Assembly (NCBI RefSeq): GCF_001403795.1 | Contig: NZ_CXSU01000005.1 | Span: 1 to 64,000, forward strand | Direction of reading: 5' to 3' | Origin: Jannaschia donghaensis | GTDB lineage: Bacteria; Pseudomonadota; Alphaproteobacteria; Rhodobacterales; Rhodobacteraceae | DNA: 64,000 nucleotides | Shown: positions 1-8,782 of the stretch, one piece after another | Position numbering within the stretch: position 1 is the stretch's first letter | How the letters are laid out: every line of letters starts with the position of its first letter | Position numbers and translations under genes: made by a program | Notes under the pieces: model-generated | The model's input: only the letters and a program-made list of their open reading frames with translations | Told to the model about the DNA's origin: nothing | The model's database searches: none

Positions 1-12
1 AAGGACCAATGG

Positions 13-67
<55 letters not shown>

Positions 68-89
<22 letters not shown>

Positions 90-1768
90 ACTTCCGCGAA
101 AACCTCTCCAGATAACGCATCGAGTCCGCTTGGGCCTGATTTGCGCAGCATGTCCAGGAGATTGCCTTCGATCGTAAGACGATGGGCGTGCGCACCTTCA
201 TCCCAATCTACGACGATCCGGTCCACGAGTTCGTGCAGCTCGTCCGCCGCGCGGCCCGCGATGAGCTCCTGCGACAGCGTCGTCGCCAGATCGGCCACCA
301 TCTCTCTATAGAGTTCCGGCAGATTGTCCGGCAGTTCCACCGTCGGCGGCACGATCCTGTCCCGACGCACCCGCATCTCCTTCAGTTCGGCATCGATGGC
401 GTTCAGCCGGGCGACGAGAACCGACGGATCATTCCCCAGTTCGATCGCGCGCAGCAGATTGCGGTGCGATGTCTCCAGTTCCCGAATCCGGGCATCGTGC
501 AGCTTGAGCGTGTCCTCCGCGCTCCCCTGGCTTGCCCGGAGCCGGTGATGAAACCGATCCCTGAAAGTCTGGTAGGCGTCTGGCTTCATCAATTCGCCGC
601 GCAGCCCGGATAGCACCAGGGGGAGGGCGCGGCTCTCTCGCAGGCCTCGGAAGCCTTCGCAGACGCTGGCCCCCTTCTCCTTCGCGCTGGCGCAGTAGTA
701 GGTCTTGTATTTGCCAACCCCGGCGATGGTCATTGAGCTTCCGCACCGCGCGCAGGTGAGCAGACCGGACAGCAGATATTTGCGACGCCGGAGCGACTGT
801 CCGGATGACAGGGCTTTGCGGTCCGTCGTCTCGAGTTTGGCGCGCCATTTCGTCAGGCCGGTTTGGCGCGCCTTCACCTCGTTCCAGAGATCCTGCTCAA
901 CGATCCGCAGGTCAGGCACATCCACGGAATGCCACTTGCTCTCGGGGTTCAGTTTTGAGACCCGCCGATCCGTCGCTGGGTTCTTGGAATAGGTCAGCTT
1001 GTTCCAAACCCGGGTGCCGATGTAGATCTCGTTGTTCAGGATGCCGGTGCCGCGTGCGCGGTTGCCGTTGATCGTGTTCTGCTTCCAGTGGCCCGACGAT
1101 CTTCGCTTCGTGCCGACGGAGGGGGAGGGGATGCCTTCAGCGTTGAGCCGAGCGGCGATCGCGATCGGCGACAATCCGGCGGCGTAGTCGCGGAAAATCC
1201 CGCGCACGACGGCGGCTTCGATCTCATCGATGGCAAGCGCGCCCTTCACCGGGGCACCGCGCTCATCGGTGCCGGGACGGTAGCCGTATATGCGGCCGCC
1301 ACCGCTCTGGCCGCTCAAGACCTTCCCTTCGACGCCGCGGCGGACCTTGTCCGAGAGTTCTTCCAGGAACATCGCGCTCATCAGCGAGGAAAGCCCGAGG
1401 GTGAGGGCGTCGACGCGACCCCGGCCGACGGTGTGGATCTCTACGCCGGCGTAGCGGGCGTCCTTGTAGAACCGGGCGATGTGCTCTTGGTCGCGCGAGA
1501 TCCGATCGACGGATTCCGCGAGGACGATGTCGAAGCTGCGCGCCTGCGGATCGAGACCCGCCGAGAGTTCGGCGAAGCCGGGCCGCGCTTGGCCGACCGA
1601 CCCGCTGACCGCGCTGTCGGAGATCTCCTTGATCACGGTCCAGTTGCGCTCCCTGGCGTAGCGCCGGGCCGTCCGCAGCTGATCCTCGGTCGACATCGGG
1701 TTCTGCATGTCGGTGGAGTAGCGCGCGTAGAGCACGGCGCGGCGTGGAATGCTTTGGTGGCTGGTCAT
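68..1768 (-). CDS. large serine recombinase (integrase) of the element
   Basis: 566 residues. The N-terminal resolvase/invertase domain has the nucleophile motif YARYSTD (Ser18) and the LAESVDRISRD segment typical of serine recombinases. A recombinase domain, a zinc-ribbon segment (CARCG ... C ... C) and a coiled coil follow, as in large serine integrases. The ATG at 1768 was chosen because AAGGAC lies 9 nt upstream; the frame is open 37 codons further but without that support. It should catalyse integration and excision between the 13-bp repeats. The stop codon and last seven codons lie in attL and the tRNA gene, so the C-terminus depends on what the element is joined to. Family call is firm; the target site is inferred from the repeats. 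Confidence 0.93.
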
Positions 1769-1884
1769 CAGATGGTCCTTCGTCGGGCGGCGGTCTCTTC
1801 GAGATGGCGGGCGATAAAGCCCCTGAAAACCGTGTTCAAGGGGCGGCACGTCCGACTTGGTCCGCAGCTTCGCGTCCACGATAG

Positions 1885-2058
1885 TCAGGCGAAGTAAGGG
1901 AAGTCTTTACGACGATTGGAAAAACTGTGTGCCAGAATGAACAGATGGCGGTAGACCCATCCTATCGCGTCAGGTGTCGCCTCCTGCTTCTCCCGCCCTT
2001 GCGAGAGTCTGCGGACCGCGGCTTCTGCGAGAAGGTCTATCAGTCTGTCGAGCGGCAT
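1885..2058 (-). CDS. small protein next to the recombinase
   Basis: 57 residues starting at ATG 2058, preceded by GGAAAGGA about 9 nt upstream; the frame is open further but the upstream part is Arg-rich and lacks such a site. The protein has an amphipathic N-terminal helix (PLDRLIDLLAEAAVRRL) and an aromatic end. It ends 117 nt before the recombinase start on the same strand, so it could be co-transcribed and might be a recombination directionality factor or regulator, which is only a guess from position. I do not recognise the family. Confidence 0.5.
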   Translation of the reverse strand: MPLDRLIDLLAEAAVRRLSQGREKQEATPDAIGWVYRHLFILAHSFSNRRKDFPYFA

Positions 2059-2141
2059 CGGCGGAGTCCTTTCCTGTTCGGGCATTCGACAACCGACACG
2101 GCGGACGCCTACCCGAGACCGTCGCACAGCGATGGCCACAA

Positions 2142-2169
2142 GCGCCCGCGGGACAAATCCCGTGGGCGC
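2142..2169 (-). terminator. hairpin after the exonuclease gene
   Basis: A 12-bp stem (one G-T mismatch) with a CAAA loop lies 28 nt past the stop of the minus-strand exonuclease gene. No clear T run follows, so it is a weak terminator candidate. Confidence 0.4.
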
Positions 2170-2196
2170 GTCTCGTTTGGCGGGGCGGCCTGGTTG

Positions 2197-2724
2197 TTAT
2201 TGACCGGGTCGACGGAGCACCCGAAGGCCAGCCCTCCAGGACATTGCAAGGTCGGCGGCGTCCTGCGCCGCGCGGTGGGTCGTGCGCCGCCGCGCCCGCG
2301 TGTCGTAGACGGCTTTGAGGGCTGCCGAGATCCCAGCGCGGCTCTCTACGAACACAGTCCAGGCCGCGTTGTCGAAATCCTGTATGCGGAGGGTGGGCGC
2401 GCCCGGTCTCGTCGCAAGCAGTCGATCCAGCCAGCGTTGATCGAACTCCGGCGCGTCCGAAATCAGCACGGCATCCCCGATTGCGTCGGTCGCCCATCGA
2501 GCGACATCGGCGGCGGGATCGGCATCATCGAGCGCGGAGCGTGGGATGCGGTGCACCTCTGCGCTTTCCGGGGACCACGCCGTCTCGGACCAAGCTGGAT
2601 CGGGGCGGATGAGTCGGCCTGTCTGCGAGATCGTGCCGTCCGGCTCGATCCGCGCGAGGCCGATCTCGATCGGCCAGCTGTCGGAAAAGAGGCTCGAAGC
2701 CTCGAAGTCGATGAAGATGAGCAT
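2197..2724 (-). CDS. DEDDh-type 3'-5' exonuclease
   Basis: 175 residues. The N-terminus FIDFEASSL gives the DxE of exonuclease motif I (D6, E8). An acidic motif II-like ISDAPEFDQ follows in the middle, and HRAAQDA near residue 150 fits motif III (HxxxxD) of the DEDDh family (RNase T, DnaQ, ExoX relatives). It would trim single-stranded DNA or RNA from 3' ends. The ATG at 2724 opens directly onto the catalytic beta strand, and the long upstream reading frame overlaps another gene and is rejected. It lies downstream of the PemK-like pair on the same strand with a 167-nt gap. Mobile elements often carry such nucleases, but the role here is unknown. Confidence 0.72.
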   Translation of the reverse strand: MLIFIDFEASSLFSDSWPIEIGLARIEPDGTISQTGRLIRPDPAWSETAWSPESAEVHRIPRSALDDADPAADVARWATDAIGDAVLISDAPEFDQRWLDRLLATRPGAPTLRIQDFDNAAWTVFVESRAGISAALKAVYDTRARRRTTHRAAQDAADLAMSWRAGLRVLRRPGQ

Positions 2725-2891
2725 TGGGAAGCCTGATGAGAAGATGGAAGGGGAAGGCGGCGCGCCGACGGGAGCAGCAGATGGATGGATGTCGGCGCGC
2801 CGGCCGCCGGTGTGATCCGGTTCGGCGGCAAGAGGCATTGGCCTCTCAAGGACGGCGCGCGAGACGCGCGCCGCTTCGTTGGGTCGGTGAA

Positions 2892-3341
2892 TCAGTCGAC
2901 CGTCATCATCGCTTGGCTGATGCGAACGGCTTCGGCATAGTCGAGGGCCTCGTGTGTCGCCCGCGCGAGCCGTTCGAGCAGCGGCAGGGCGTCGTGCAGA
3001 GCCTCCGCCGCAGGACTGCGGACCCTGCGCTTGTCGTGAGCCTCCGTGCAGCCGACGAGACGCCGAGGGTCGATCTCGACACGCTCTTCCCTCGTGCCAG
3101 CGGAGATGGCAGCGCGAACGTCGGCCATGACGTTGTCGAGACAGCAGGCAAGATCGGCCATGATTGCATCGCCGTTCCGCAGGAGCACGAGCAGAGCTGC
3201 CACGCCGTCGTGAGCGGCCCCGTCGAGGTGTGGGAGAACCCGCAACGACAGATGGTCCGACATACTCCGCCGCAGTTCGACGACGGCAAGCATCTTGTCG
3301 ATCAGCGGGCCAATCGGCAGGCGGGATCCCGCGGCGCTCAT
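2892..3341 (-). CDS. unknown helical protein coupled to PemK-like gene
   Basis: 149 residues, predominantly helical by composition, with repeated short hydrophobic/charged stretches (LVLLRNGDAIMADL, DVRAAIS). Its ATG (3339-3341) overlaps the TGA of the PemK-like gene as ATGA, so the two are translationally coupled. No known antitoxin DNA-binding motif is visible and the order (toxin-like first) differs from most MazEF pairs, yet the coupling suggests a functional partner. I do not recognise the family. Confidence 0.6.
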   Translation of the reverse strand: MSAAGSRLPIGPLIDKMLAVVELRRSMSDHLSLRVLPHLDGAAHDGVAALLVLLRNGDAIMADLACCLDNVMADVRAAISAGTREERVEIDPRRLVGCTEAHDKRRVRSPAAEALHDALPLLERLARATHEALDYAEAVRISQAMMTVD

Positions 3342-3895
3342 TGCGACACCGCCGTTCCTGGTGCCGTCGCAAGGCTGACGGCTGGTCTTGCTCGACCGGT
3401 GCCATCTTTCCGCCCCCTCATACGAAAGCGTTGCGCCCGGGCCCGGCGGTCCGCCGCGATATCCCGTATTGCATAGATGCGGCCCCTCACGAGGTTCATC
3501 ACCTCGTAGGGCTTCCCCTCGATGCGGCCCAGCACGGCGGAGCCGGTCGCGCCGCATAGGGCGAAGCCGCTGTGATCCAGCGATACGAGGACACGGCGCG
3601 CCCCGACGAAGCGGGTGGGGCGGTTCAACCCTGCCGCCGCGTAGTCCTCCCGACGTCGGACGTGCACCTCGTAGCCGATGTTCGACTTCCGACGCGATGT
3701 CGTCCCGTAGGCGATTAGGGCGAAGCGGTGGTCGCCACGTTCCTCGATGTCGAGGATCAGGCACGGCCGCGCTTTCGGGTGCGCCCGGTTGCCGTCCTCC
3801 GCGAGTGGGAACCGGAACGACACGATGTCGCCGGGGCTGATGTGATCGCGCCATTCCGCGGTCATCGTGTGAATGATGGGGGTGCTGTCGAGCAT
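3338..3895 (-). CDS. PemK/MazF-like protein
   Basis: 185 residues. Residues 15-60 follow the PemK/MazF pattern: SPGDIVSFRFP, then a HPKARPCLILD segment equivalent to the conserved RPxxVL strand, then AYGTTSR. The family comprises sequence-specific mRNA endonucleases of toxin-antitoxin modules, usually about 110 residues; here an extra C-terminal part of about 70 residues, Arg-rich at its end, is present. The ATG at 3895 has an AAGGAGG site 6 nt upstream. It is coupled by ATGA overlap to an unknown gene (2892-3341). It could be a toxin or a degenerate PemK-fold regulator; toxicity is not shown by the sequence. Confidence 0.6.
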   Translation of the reverse strand: MLDSTPIIHTMTAEWRDHISPGDIVSFRFPLAEDGNRAHPKARPCLILDIEERGDHRFALIAYGTTSRRKSNIGYEVHVRRREDYAAAGLNRPTRFVGARRVLVSLDHSGFALCGATGSAVLGRIEGKPYEVMNLVRGRIYAIRDIAADRRARAQRFRMRGRKDGTGRARPAVSLATAPGTAVSQ

Positions 3896-3952
3896 CTCGA
3901 CCTCCTTGCGTCTCTAAAACGCCGCACCTCCCGATCTCACCCCGGACCGGGG

Positions 3953-3996
3953 CGTCGTCTTCGTGCGCGACACAAGGCGCGTGCACGAAGACGACG
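3953..3996. promoter_or_regulatory. 14-bp perfect inverted repeat
   Basis: CGTCGTCTTCGTGC at 3953-3966 and its exact reverse complement at 3983-3996, separated by 16 nt. It lies 58-101 nt upstream of the PemK-like start, so it could be an operator or a structured leader of that operon. There is no T run on either side that would make it a typical terminator. Confidence 0.45.
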
Positions 3997-4087
3997 ATCC
4001 CAAGGCCCGAGCCTCAAGCTGTCCTCTGTGTCGTGGCAGGCGGAGCCTGACCGTCCGATTTGATCGTCCGGTGATGATGGGGAGAGC

Positions 4088-4112
4088 GTCGAGAGGGGGC
4101 ACCCCTCTCGAC
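4088..4112. promoter_or_regulatory. 11-bp inverted repeat with 3-nt loop
   Basis: GTCGAGAGGGG at 4088-4098 and its perfect complement at 4102-4112 around GCA. It is part of the 367-bp gap (3896-4262) between the divergent PemK-like operon and the AT-rich cargo operon. That gap otherwise contains only this hairpin, the 14-bp repeat and presumably the promoters; a switch from GC-rich to AT-rich sequence occurs near 4190-4250. Confidence 0.4.
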
Positions 4113-4262
4113 TTCGGTGGATGGTAGCTTGCGGCCCATTCCGGACTCCCATAGTGGCCTCCAATGCTGCAAGGCGCGATCCCTTAAGCGGACGTTGCTT
4201 GTGGTGGGTCGTGTAATGGCTATCATAGTGCTAAATTTTTGAAGGATGGTACGTGTTGATGT

Positions 4263-4718
4263 GTGCAGATAGAGGAGTATCCGGATAAGGCCGACCGGCT
4301 ATTCAAAGTCATGATGCGCCTGGAATTTTCATTAAAGGAAAATGGTTATTGCAAAGGCATAAATAGACAGGCCGCCGAAGTCGATTGGGATGGGTTTGCC
4401 AATGCTTGCCTTGGAGCACCGTTCTTCGAGCTAATCAGAGCAGCAGGCAATGTGAACGTCCTTATCCAGACCCCGCCAAAACGCCAATTTGTAGATAGAA
4501 ACGGCTACTTAAGTTGGGAGCCGGTTGGTGCAGTCTCGAACATCCAAGAATTAATAGGGTCTCTGCGTCGGGTTAGAAACAACCTCTTTCACGGAGGGAA
4601 GAGTGGCGACCCTGATAGAGATCGAAACGACGCACTGGTCGAAAATGCGCTGTCTGTTGTGGATGATATTCTACTGTACGACGATGATTTGCGAAGGATG
4701 TTCGAAGGCACCTACTGA
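4263..4718 (+). CDS. HEPN-motif protein, putative ribonuclease
   Basis: 151 residues from a GTG start; a stop codon lies directly upstream in frame, so no earlier start is possible. Residues 101-112 (LRRVRNNLFHGG) contain R105-N-N-L-F-H110, the Rx4H signature of HEPN-fold proteins, many of which are RNases of toxin and defence systems (ApeA, Cas13, RnlA relatives). The rest is mainly helical, with WDGFANACLG and a conserved-looking NIQELIGSLRRVR helix before the motif. It is the first gene of an AT-rich same-strand cluster with a methyltransferase, phosphoesterase and ATPase, though 229 nt separate it from the next gene, so it may be a separate unit. The HEPN call rests on one motif; nuclease activity is inferred. 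Confidence 0.68.
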   Translation: MQIEEYPDKADRLFKVMMRLEFSLKENGYCKGINRQAAEVDWDGFANACLGAPFFELIRAAGNVNVLIQTPPKRQFVDRNGYLSWEPVGAVSNIQELIGSLRRVRNNLFHGGKSGDPDRDRNDALVENALSVVDDILLYDDDLRRMFEGTY

Positions 4719-4947
4719 TCCAGCCCGTTGCCTACGCAACACGGATAGTCAGCAAGATCGATCGCGAAGCAACAAAGCTTCATGGTGGCGAGTGTCGACG
4801 CGAACTGTCGGAAGAAGGGGCCGCACCGAGTAACGGTACGGAACAGCAAAGGGTCCTATCCCTTGACGCTAACTTTCAAACAGACGACTGTAGTACATCG
4901 TCTCAAAGACAAGGCAGGTCTCTGCCACATGGCAGTGGTGGGCAACA
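4719..4947. other. gap between HEPN and methyltransferase genes
   Basis: 229 bp without a convincing gene. A short plus-strand frame (4782-5033) overlaps the methyltransferase start out of frame and is not supported. It may contain a second promoter for the downstream four-gene unit. Confidence 0.4.
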
Positions 4948-5754
4948 ATGAACAAGCAACGCGGATCACCCATAAGATGGGCTGGGAGCAAAGCGTCATC
5001 TGCCTCCCAGATAATGCCTCTGCTCGATTTTAGACGTCCTTACATCGAGCCCTTCTGCGGATCTGCGGCCTTCTTCTTTAAGCAGAAACCAGATTTCTCA
5101 TATCTAAACGATAGCAACCCTGCTCTAATTTCATTTTATGATGAGCTTTGTCGAAACCCTGCAGAGGTCTGGAAAAATTACGATGACACGCCGATTGATG
5201 AACCTACCTATTACGAAAAGCGGAAAGAATTCAATCAACTAGAATTGGGCACGAGGAAAGCATCACTCTTCCTTTACCTTAATCATTATGGCTTCAATGG
5301 TATCTTTCGAACAAACAGGAAGGGCGAATTAAACACGCCATTTGGGGCGCGAAAGAAGATACGGAATAAAATGTCTCTCGAGGAGATAACTTCACATTCT
5401 GAAGCCCTGAAGGGCGTCTCTCTCTACTGCGGTGATTTCGAAGATTTCTTGAAAAACCTGTCGCCTGAAGGTTGTTGTATATACATGGATCCGCCATATT
5501 TCACAGATGACTCGCGGGTGTTCGGAGAATATGGAGCTTACACTTTCAAAGCGATAGACCTTCAAAGACTGCTTGACGTAGCGATAGAGCTGGCTGCTTC
5601 AAACAATAAGATTGTGATCTCGTATAAAGATTGCACTGAATTTCGAGATTTGTTTCGGGCAACAATAAGGTCTGAGATAACGGTACAAAGAAACGTGGGT
5701 GGGTTTGCTGGTAGGCGGAAAACCGATCAAGAGCTAGTGGCAATTTTTCAGTAA
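4948..5754 (+). CDS. D12-class (Dam-like) N6-adenine DNA methyltransferase
   Basis: 268 residues. It begins with PIRWAGSK (the amino-terminal motif X element of D12 enzymes), then YIEPFCGSAAFFF (SAM-binding motif I, residues 32-44), NHYGFNG (111-117) and the catalytic DPPY (180-183) in YMDPPYFTDD. This alpha-group order matches Dam and the D12 family, which methylate adenine in short palindromes. The ATG at 4948 lacks a strong ribosome site, but the frame is closed at 4891. Its TAA overlaps the next ATG (TAATG), so it is coupled to the phosphoesterase. In this cluster it may mark self DNA, since no cognate restriction endonuclease is visible. Family sure, role inferred. Confidence 0.9.
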   Translation: MNKQRGSPIRWAGSKASSASQIMPLLDFRRPYIEPFCGSAAFFFKQKPDFSYLNDSNPALISFYDELCRNPAEVWKNYDDTPIDEPTYYEKRKEFNQLELGTRKASLFLYLNHYGFNGIFRTNRKGELNTPFGARKKIRNKMSLEEITSHSEALKGVSLYCGDFEDFLKNLSPEGCCIYMDPPYFTDDSRVFGEYGAYTFKAIDLQRLLDVAIELAASNNKIVISYKDCTEFRDLFRATIRSEITVQRNVGGFAGRRKTDQELVAIFQ

Positions 5755-6941
5755 TGCGCTTTTTAATCCTAAGCGATATACACTCGATATCTTCCGATCT
5801 CTCTAAGCTACAAGCCTATGACAGCGGAAAGGTAAGCATTTGCGACATCGAGAGCAAAGACGTTCAAAGCAACCCGCTCCTCGGAATTTCAAGCGCTCTA
5901 GCAGAGTACAGCGGCAAGCTAGATGGTGTCTTATGTCTGGGTGACTTAGCACACCATGCTAAAAAATTGCCGTTGCAAGAGACTTGGAGGGTAGTCCACA
6001 AAATAGCGGATGAGTTGGGGGTCAGTTTGGTGCTTGGCGTGACAGGAAATCATGACATAGCTTCAAGGCCAGAGGATTTTGAGGAACTGGAGAACATCAA
6101 GTATATTCGAGGAATTGAGCCGAAGTTTCCTTCCACGGATTGTACCTTCAACGACGCATACTACTTAGACGGCGTGGCGGCAATGGATGTGGGCAAGACT
6201 ACGCTTATCTGCATCGATACGTGCCGTCTTCATGGCTACGGCGGCAGCCAGAAATCAGACGTTTTCTCTGTCGGTAACATAACTGATGATATGATCTCTG
6301 CCGTTGTCGAAAAAGCTGACTTTACCGATTCAAAGGACGTTGTCGTCCTCATGCACCACCATCCAGAGCCCGTAGATGAGGTCTTCGACAGAGATGCTGA
6401 TGTCATGAGCAGAGGAAAGCAACTAATGCTCGCATTAGGCGCTGTGTCTAAGCCAATTTTTTTACTTCACGGTCACAAGCATATGGTCAAAATCAAGTAT
6501 GCACAGGGAAAGATAGATCCAATTACCATACTATCTGCAGCCAGCTTGTGCAGTTTACCATATAGTGTTGAGCATCAGCTAGCTGCAAACCAGTTCCACG
6601 TCCTCGAAATCGGCGAAGATCTCGGAGAGTTCGGCGAGCGAGGTATGTTGCTTTCGTGGGAATGGCGAGTGAACGCTTGGAAACCTAGCCACCAACCGTA
6701 CATGGCGCACCAGTTGACGATTGGTAGGCCGCCCGAGTTGACTAAACTTCTAAGCTCGCTTCGAAGCGTTTCGTTTGTTGGCTTCATGTCGAGAGAAGAA
6801 CTGTTGCAGCAGGTGCCAGATCTTATTTTTGCTAGTGCCGCAGAACTAAACGAGCTTAATGCTGAGTTAGCTGCGAATGGAAGGTCGATACATCATACGA
6901 GCGGCCAAATTAAAGGAATGCTTTACGAGGAAGAACGATGA
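5754..6941 (+). CDS. calcineurin-like metallophosphoesterase of the cargo operon
   Basis: 395 residues with all motifs of the binuclear metal site in order: SDIH (D8, H10), LGDLA (D64), GNHD (98-101), LMHHHP near residue 200 and HGHKH near residue 240. A C-terminal region of about 130 residues has no recognised domain. Such enzymes cleave phosphodiesters or phosphomonoesters; nucleases of the Mre11/SbcD type and cyclic-nucleotide phosphodiesterases belong to the superfamily. The ATG overlaps the methyltransferase stop and its own stop overlaps the ATPase start (ATGA), so the three products are likely made in fixed ratio. An Mre11-Rad50-like pairing with the ATPase is possible, but the ATPase has no coiled coil of the Rad50 type. 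Confidence 0.87.
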   Translation: MRFLILSDIHSISSDLSKLQAYDSGKVSICDIESKDVQSNPLLGISSALAEYSGKLDGVLCLGDLAHHAKKLPLQETWRVVHKIADELGVSLVLGVTGNHDIASRPEDFEELENIKYIRGIEPKFPSTDCTFNDAYYLDGVAAMDVGKTTLICIDTCRLHGYGGSQKSDVFSVGNITDDMISAVVEKADFTDSKDVVVLMHHHPEPVDEVFDRDADVMSRGKQLMLALGAVSKPIFLLHGHKHMVKIKYAQGKIDPITILSAASLCSLPYSVEHQLAANQFHVLEIGEDLGEFGERGMLLSWEWRVNAWKPSHQPYMAHQLTIGRPPELTKLLSSLRSVSFVGFMSREELLQQVPDLIFASAAELNELNAELAANGRSIHHTSGQIKGMLYEEER

Positions 6942-8782
6942 GTGAGTTTCTCTCCAGCTTTAATGCAAGGAACAGCTCTCCAGAGCAGATTGCTGCCACT
7001 TTTGTTCCTCCAGATCGACTGCGGGATATAGCAAGCTTCTCGAACCTGGTTCTGGTGGGGCCTAGGGGAATAGGAAAAACCACAGTTCTCAAAGTCCTCA
7101 CCGCATCCGGACTTCATCATTTGCAGAAGCGCGCAAACGTGCCAGAGCTCCCGATCGATTATTTACCAGTCTACATACCAGCTGAGAAGATGTGGAAAGG
7201 TAACTCGGAAGCAATTGCAAAAGCCGGATTCAGCGCTGAGCTTCAGAACCGGGTCCTTGACGGGTTATTTGTAAACCATTGCTTGTACCATCTGGTTGCT
7301 TCAATGCAGGATTGCGCCAAGATAGGAAAAGAGTACCCTACTGGTGAAAACCCTCGCTGGGCTCTTCAAGTCAAGCCTGAGCAGGAAGAACAGATCTCAC
7401 GGCTCGCATCAGATCTCTGGGAAATTGAAAAAATACAGACATCGTTCATTGGTCTCAAACTCAGCTTGATCAAGAGGACCAACAAGTTCTGTACGGCCGT
7501 AAACTCAATGCAGTCCGCCGAGCAGACAGCAGAGCTCTCAGGTGTACCTAAGCTTAATATTCTTAAGATGCTACAAGGCTTCTTTGATATCACTGAGGAA
7601 GTGTTAGGCGTTTCACGCTGGAGCATTAACTTCGACGAGATGGAAATAGCGCCTCACCGCTTAGTACACGAACTGTTTGAAAATCTTCGTTCATTCGATC
7701 AGCGCGCGGTGCTAAAGTTCTCTTTGTTCCCTTACGTAGAATTTTACAATTGGCTGCATGGTCCCAATGTAGTGAGCGACAGCCCAGGACCAGGCAACGA
7801 CTTCATATCAATCAATTTAGCCAATCGTTTCACGCATTCTGACACATCATTCTCAAATGCTCTTGTTGAGGGAATCTGCGCGTCTAGGAAGATTAGCAAA
7901 GAGGTTTTTCGTGACTATCTAAATAGCTCATCCGCGATACCCTCTGGCACACGCCTGTTCGAAGAAAGCGGCCTTCATCGTGGGCATCCAGGCATTCTTG
8001 AACAGATCATCAAGGATCGTTCAGACCCCAGTTTCCTTGAGTACGTGAACGGTAAAGGAATTCACGAGCCTAGCGACATTGAGCACTTGACGGAAAACAA
8101 GCGAGCAGCTTTCGTCCGCAAACCTTTTCCCATCGCTGAACTGCGAATGTACTACTTAAAGGAAAAGCCAAGTGTCGAAGACGGTGTTATGAGGCGGTCG
8201 ATAAAAGGCTACGGATACTACCATGGGTTTGATCAAATTTTGACGCTTACCGAAGGTAACCCCAGAGCAATCCACTTTTACGTTAATGAGTTAATTGACT
8301 CGTTCACGTCTCGACAGGCTTCGAGCAGTGCTCAAAATGCTGCAATTGGCAGAAATGTAAATCGCTTCCGGGCGTTTATTGCTACGCAAGCCGTCCCACA
8401 CACTTCGGCGCAGGGAATGCTACGCAACACTCTTAACGTTGTAGACCGCCTTGGAGCAGATCTTTCGAATTTTTTGTTCGATCGGAAATTTCGACCAGAG
8501 CCACCTTTGTCATTTCAATTCAAGGACCTTGACCAAACTACGAAAGAAATCATTGGTATAGCTATCAATGCCGGAGCAATTGTTCCTGAACAACCATCAG
8601 ATGACAAACACTTGATTTTCGATTTAATAGGCTACCGGATGAGAGTATCGCACCGACTGTCACCATACTATCCGTTGCCGACCATCACTGGGAAATCAAA
8701 GCTGTTGCGGCGAATTCCGAGATCTAAAAATGAGATAGATGCTCAGCCTGATCTTTTATCTTATAGGTTCGACGATGACTGA
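6938..8782 (+). CDS. P-loop ATPase of the cargo operon
   Basis: 614 residues. Walker A is GPRGIGKTT (residues 41-49) after the strand NLVLV, and a Walker B-like WSINFDEME lies at 228-236 with D233-E234. The layout, ATPase core early and about 350 further residues, recalls STAND/ORC-CDC6-like AAA ATPases that sense or signal in bacterial defence modules; I cannot assign the subfamily with confidence. No transmembrane segments are visible. It is coupled by ATGA overlap to the phosphoesterase upstream and by an 8-bp overlap to the last gene. Low GC and AT-rich third positions set it apart from the surrounding chromosome. Confidence 0.8.
   Translation: MSEFLSSFNARNSSPEQIAATFVPPDRLRDIASFSNLVLVGPRGIGKTTVLKVLTASGLHHLQKRANVPELPIDYLPVYIPAEKMWKGNSEAIAKAGFSAELQNRVLDGLFVNHCLYHLVASMQDCAKIGKEYPTGENPRWALQVKPEQEEQISRLASDLWEIEKIQTSFIGLKLSLIKRTNKFCTAVNSMQSAEQTAELSGVPKLNILKMLQGFFDITEEVLGVSRWSINFDEMEIAPHRLVHELFENLRSFDQRAVLKFSLFPYVEFYNWLHGPNVVSDSPGPGNDFISINLANRFTHSDTSFSNALVEGICASRKISKEVFRDYLNSSSAIPSGTRLFEESGLHRGHPGILEQIIKDRSDPSFLEYVNGKGIHEPSDIEHLTENKRAAFVRKPFPIAELRMYYLKEKPSVEDGVMRRSIKGYGYYHGFDQILTLTEGNPRAIHFYVNELIDSFTSRQASSSAQNAAIGRNVNRFRAFIATQAVPHTSAQGMLRNTLNVVDRLGADLSNFLFDRKFRPEPPLSFQFKDLDQTTKEIIGIAINAGAIVPEQPSDDKHLIFDLIGYRMRVSHRLSPYYPLPTITGKSKLLRRIPRSKNEIDAQPDLLSYRFDDD

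Noticed and set aside
2725-3405. N-terminal extension of the exonuclease frame to 402 residues
   Set aside because: It overlaps the 2892-3341 gene and the PemK-like gene on the same strand and is Arg/Ser-rich shadow sequence; the ATG at 2724 opens on the catalytic strand.
4782-5033. 83-codon plus-strand frame before the methyltransferase
   Set aside because: Overlaps the methyltransferase start out of frame, no ribosome site and no recognisable domain.
5754-8782. Mre11-Rad50 (SbcCD) pair
   Set aside because: The phosphoesterase would fit, but the ATPase has its Walker B only about 185 residues after Walker A and lacks long coiled coils and the ABC signature.
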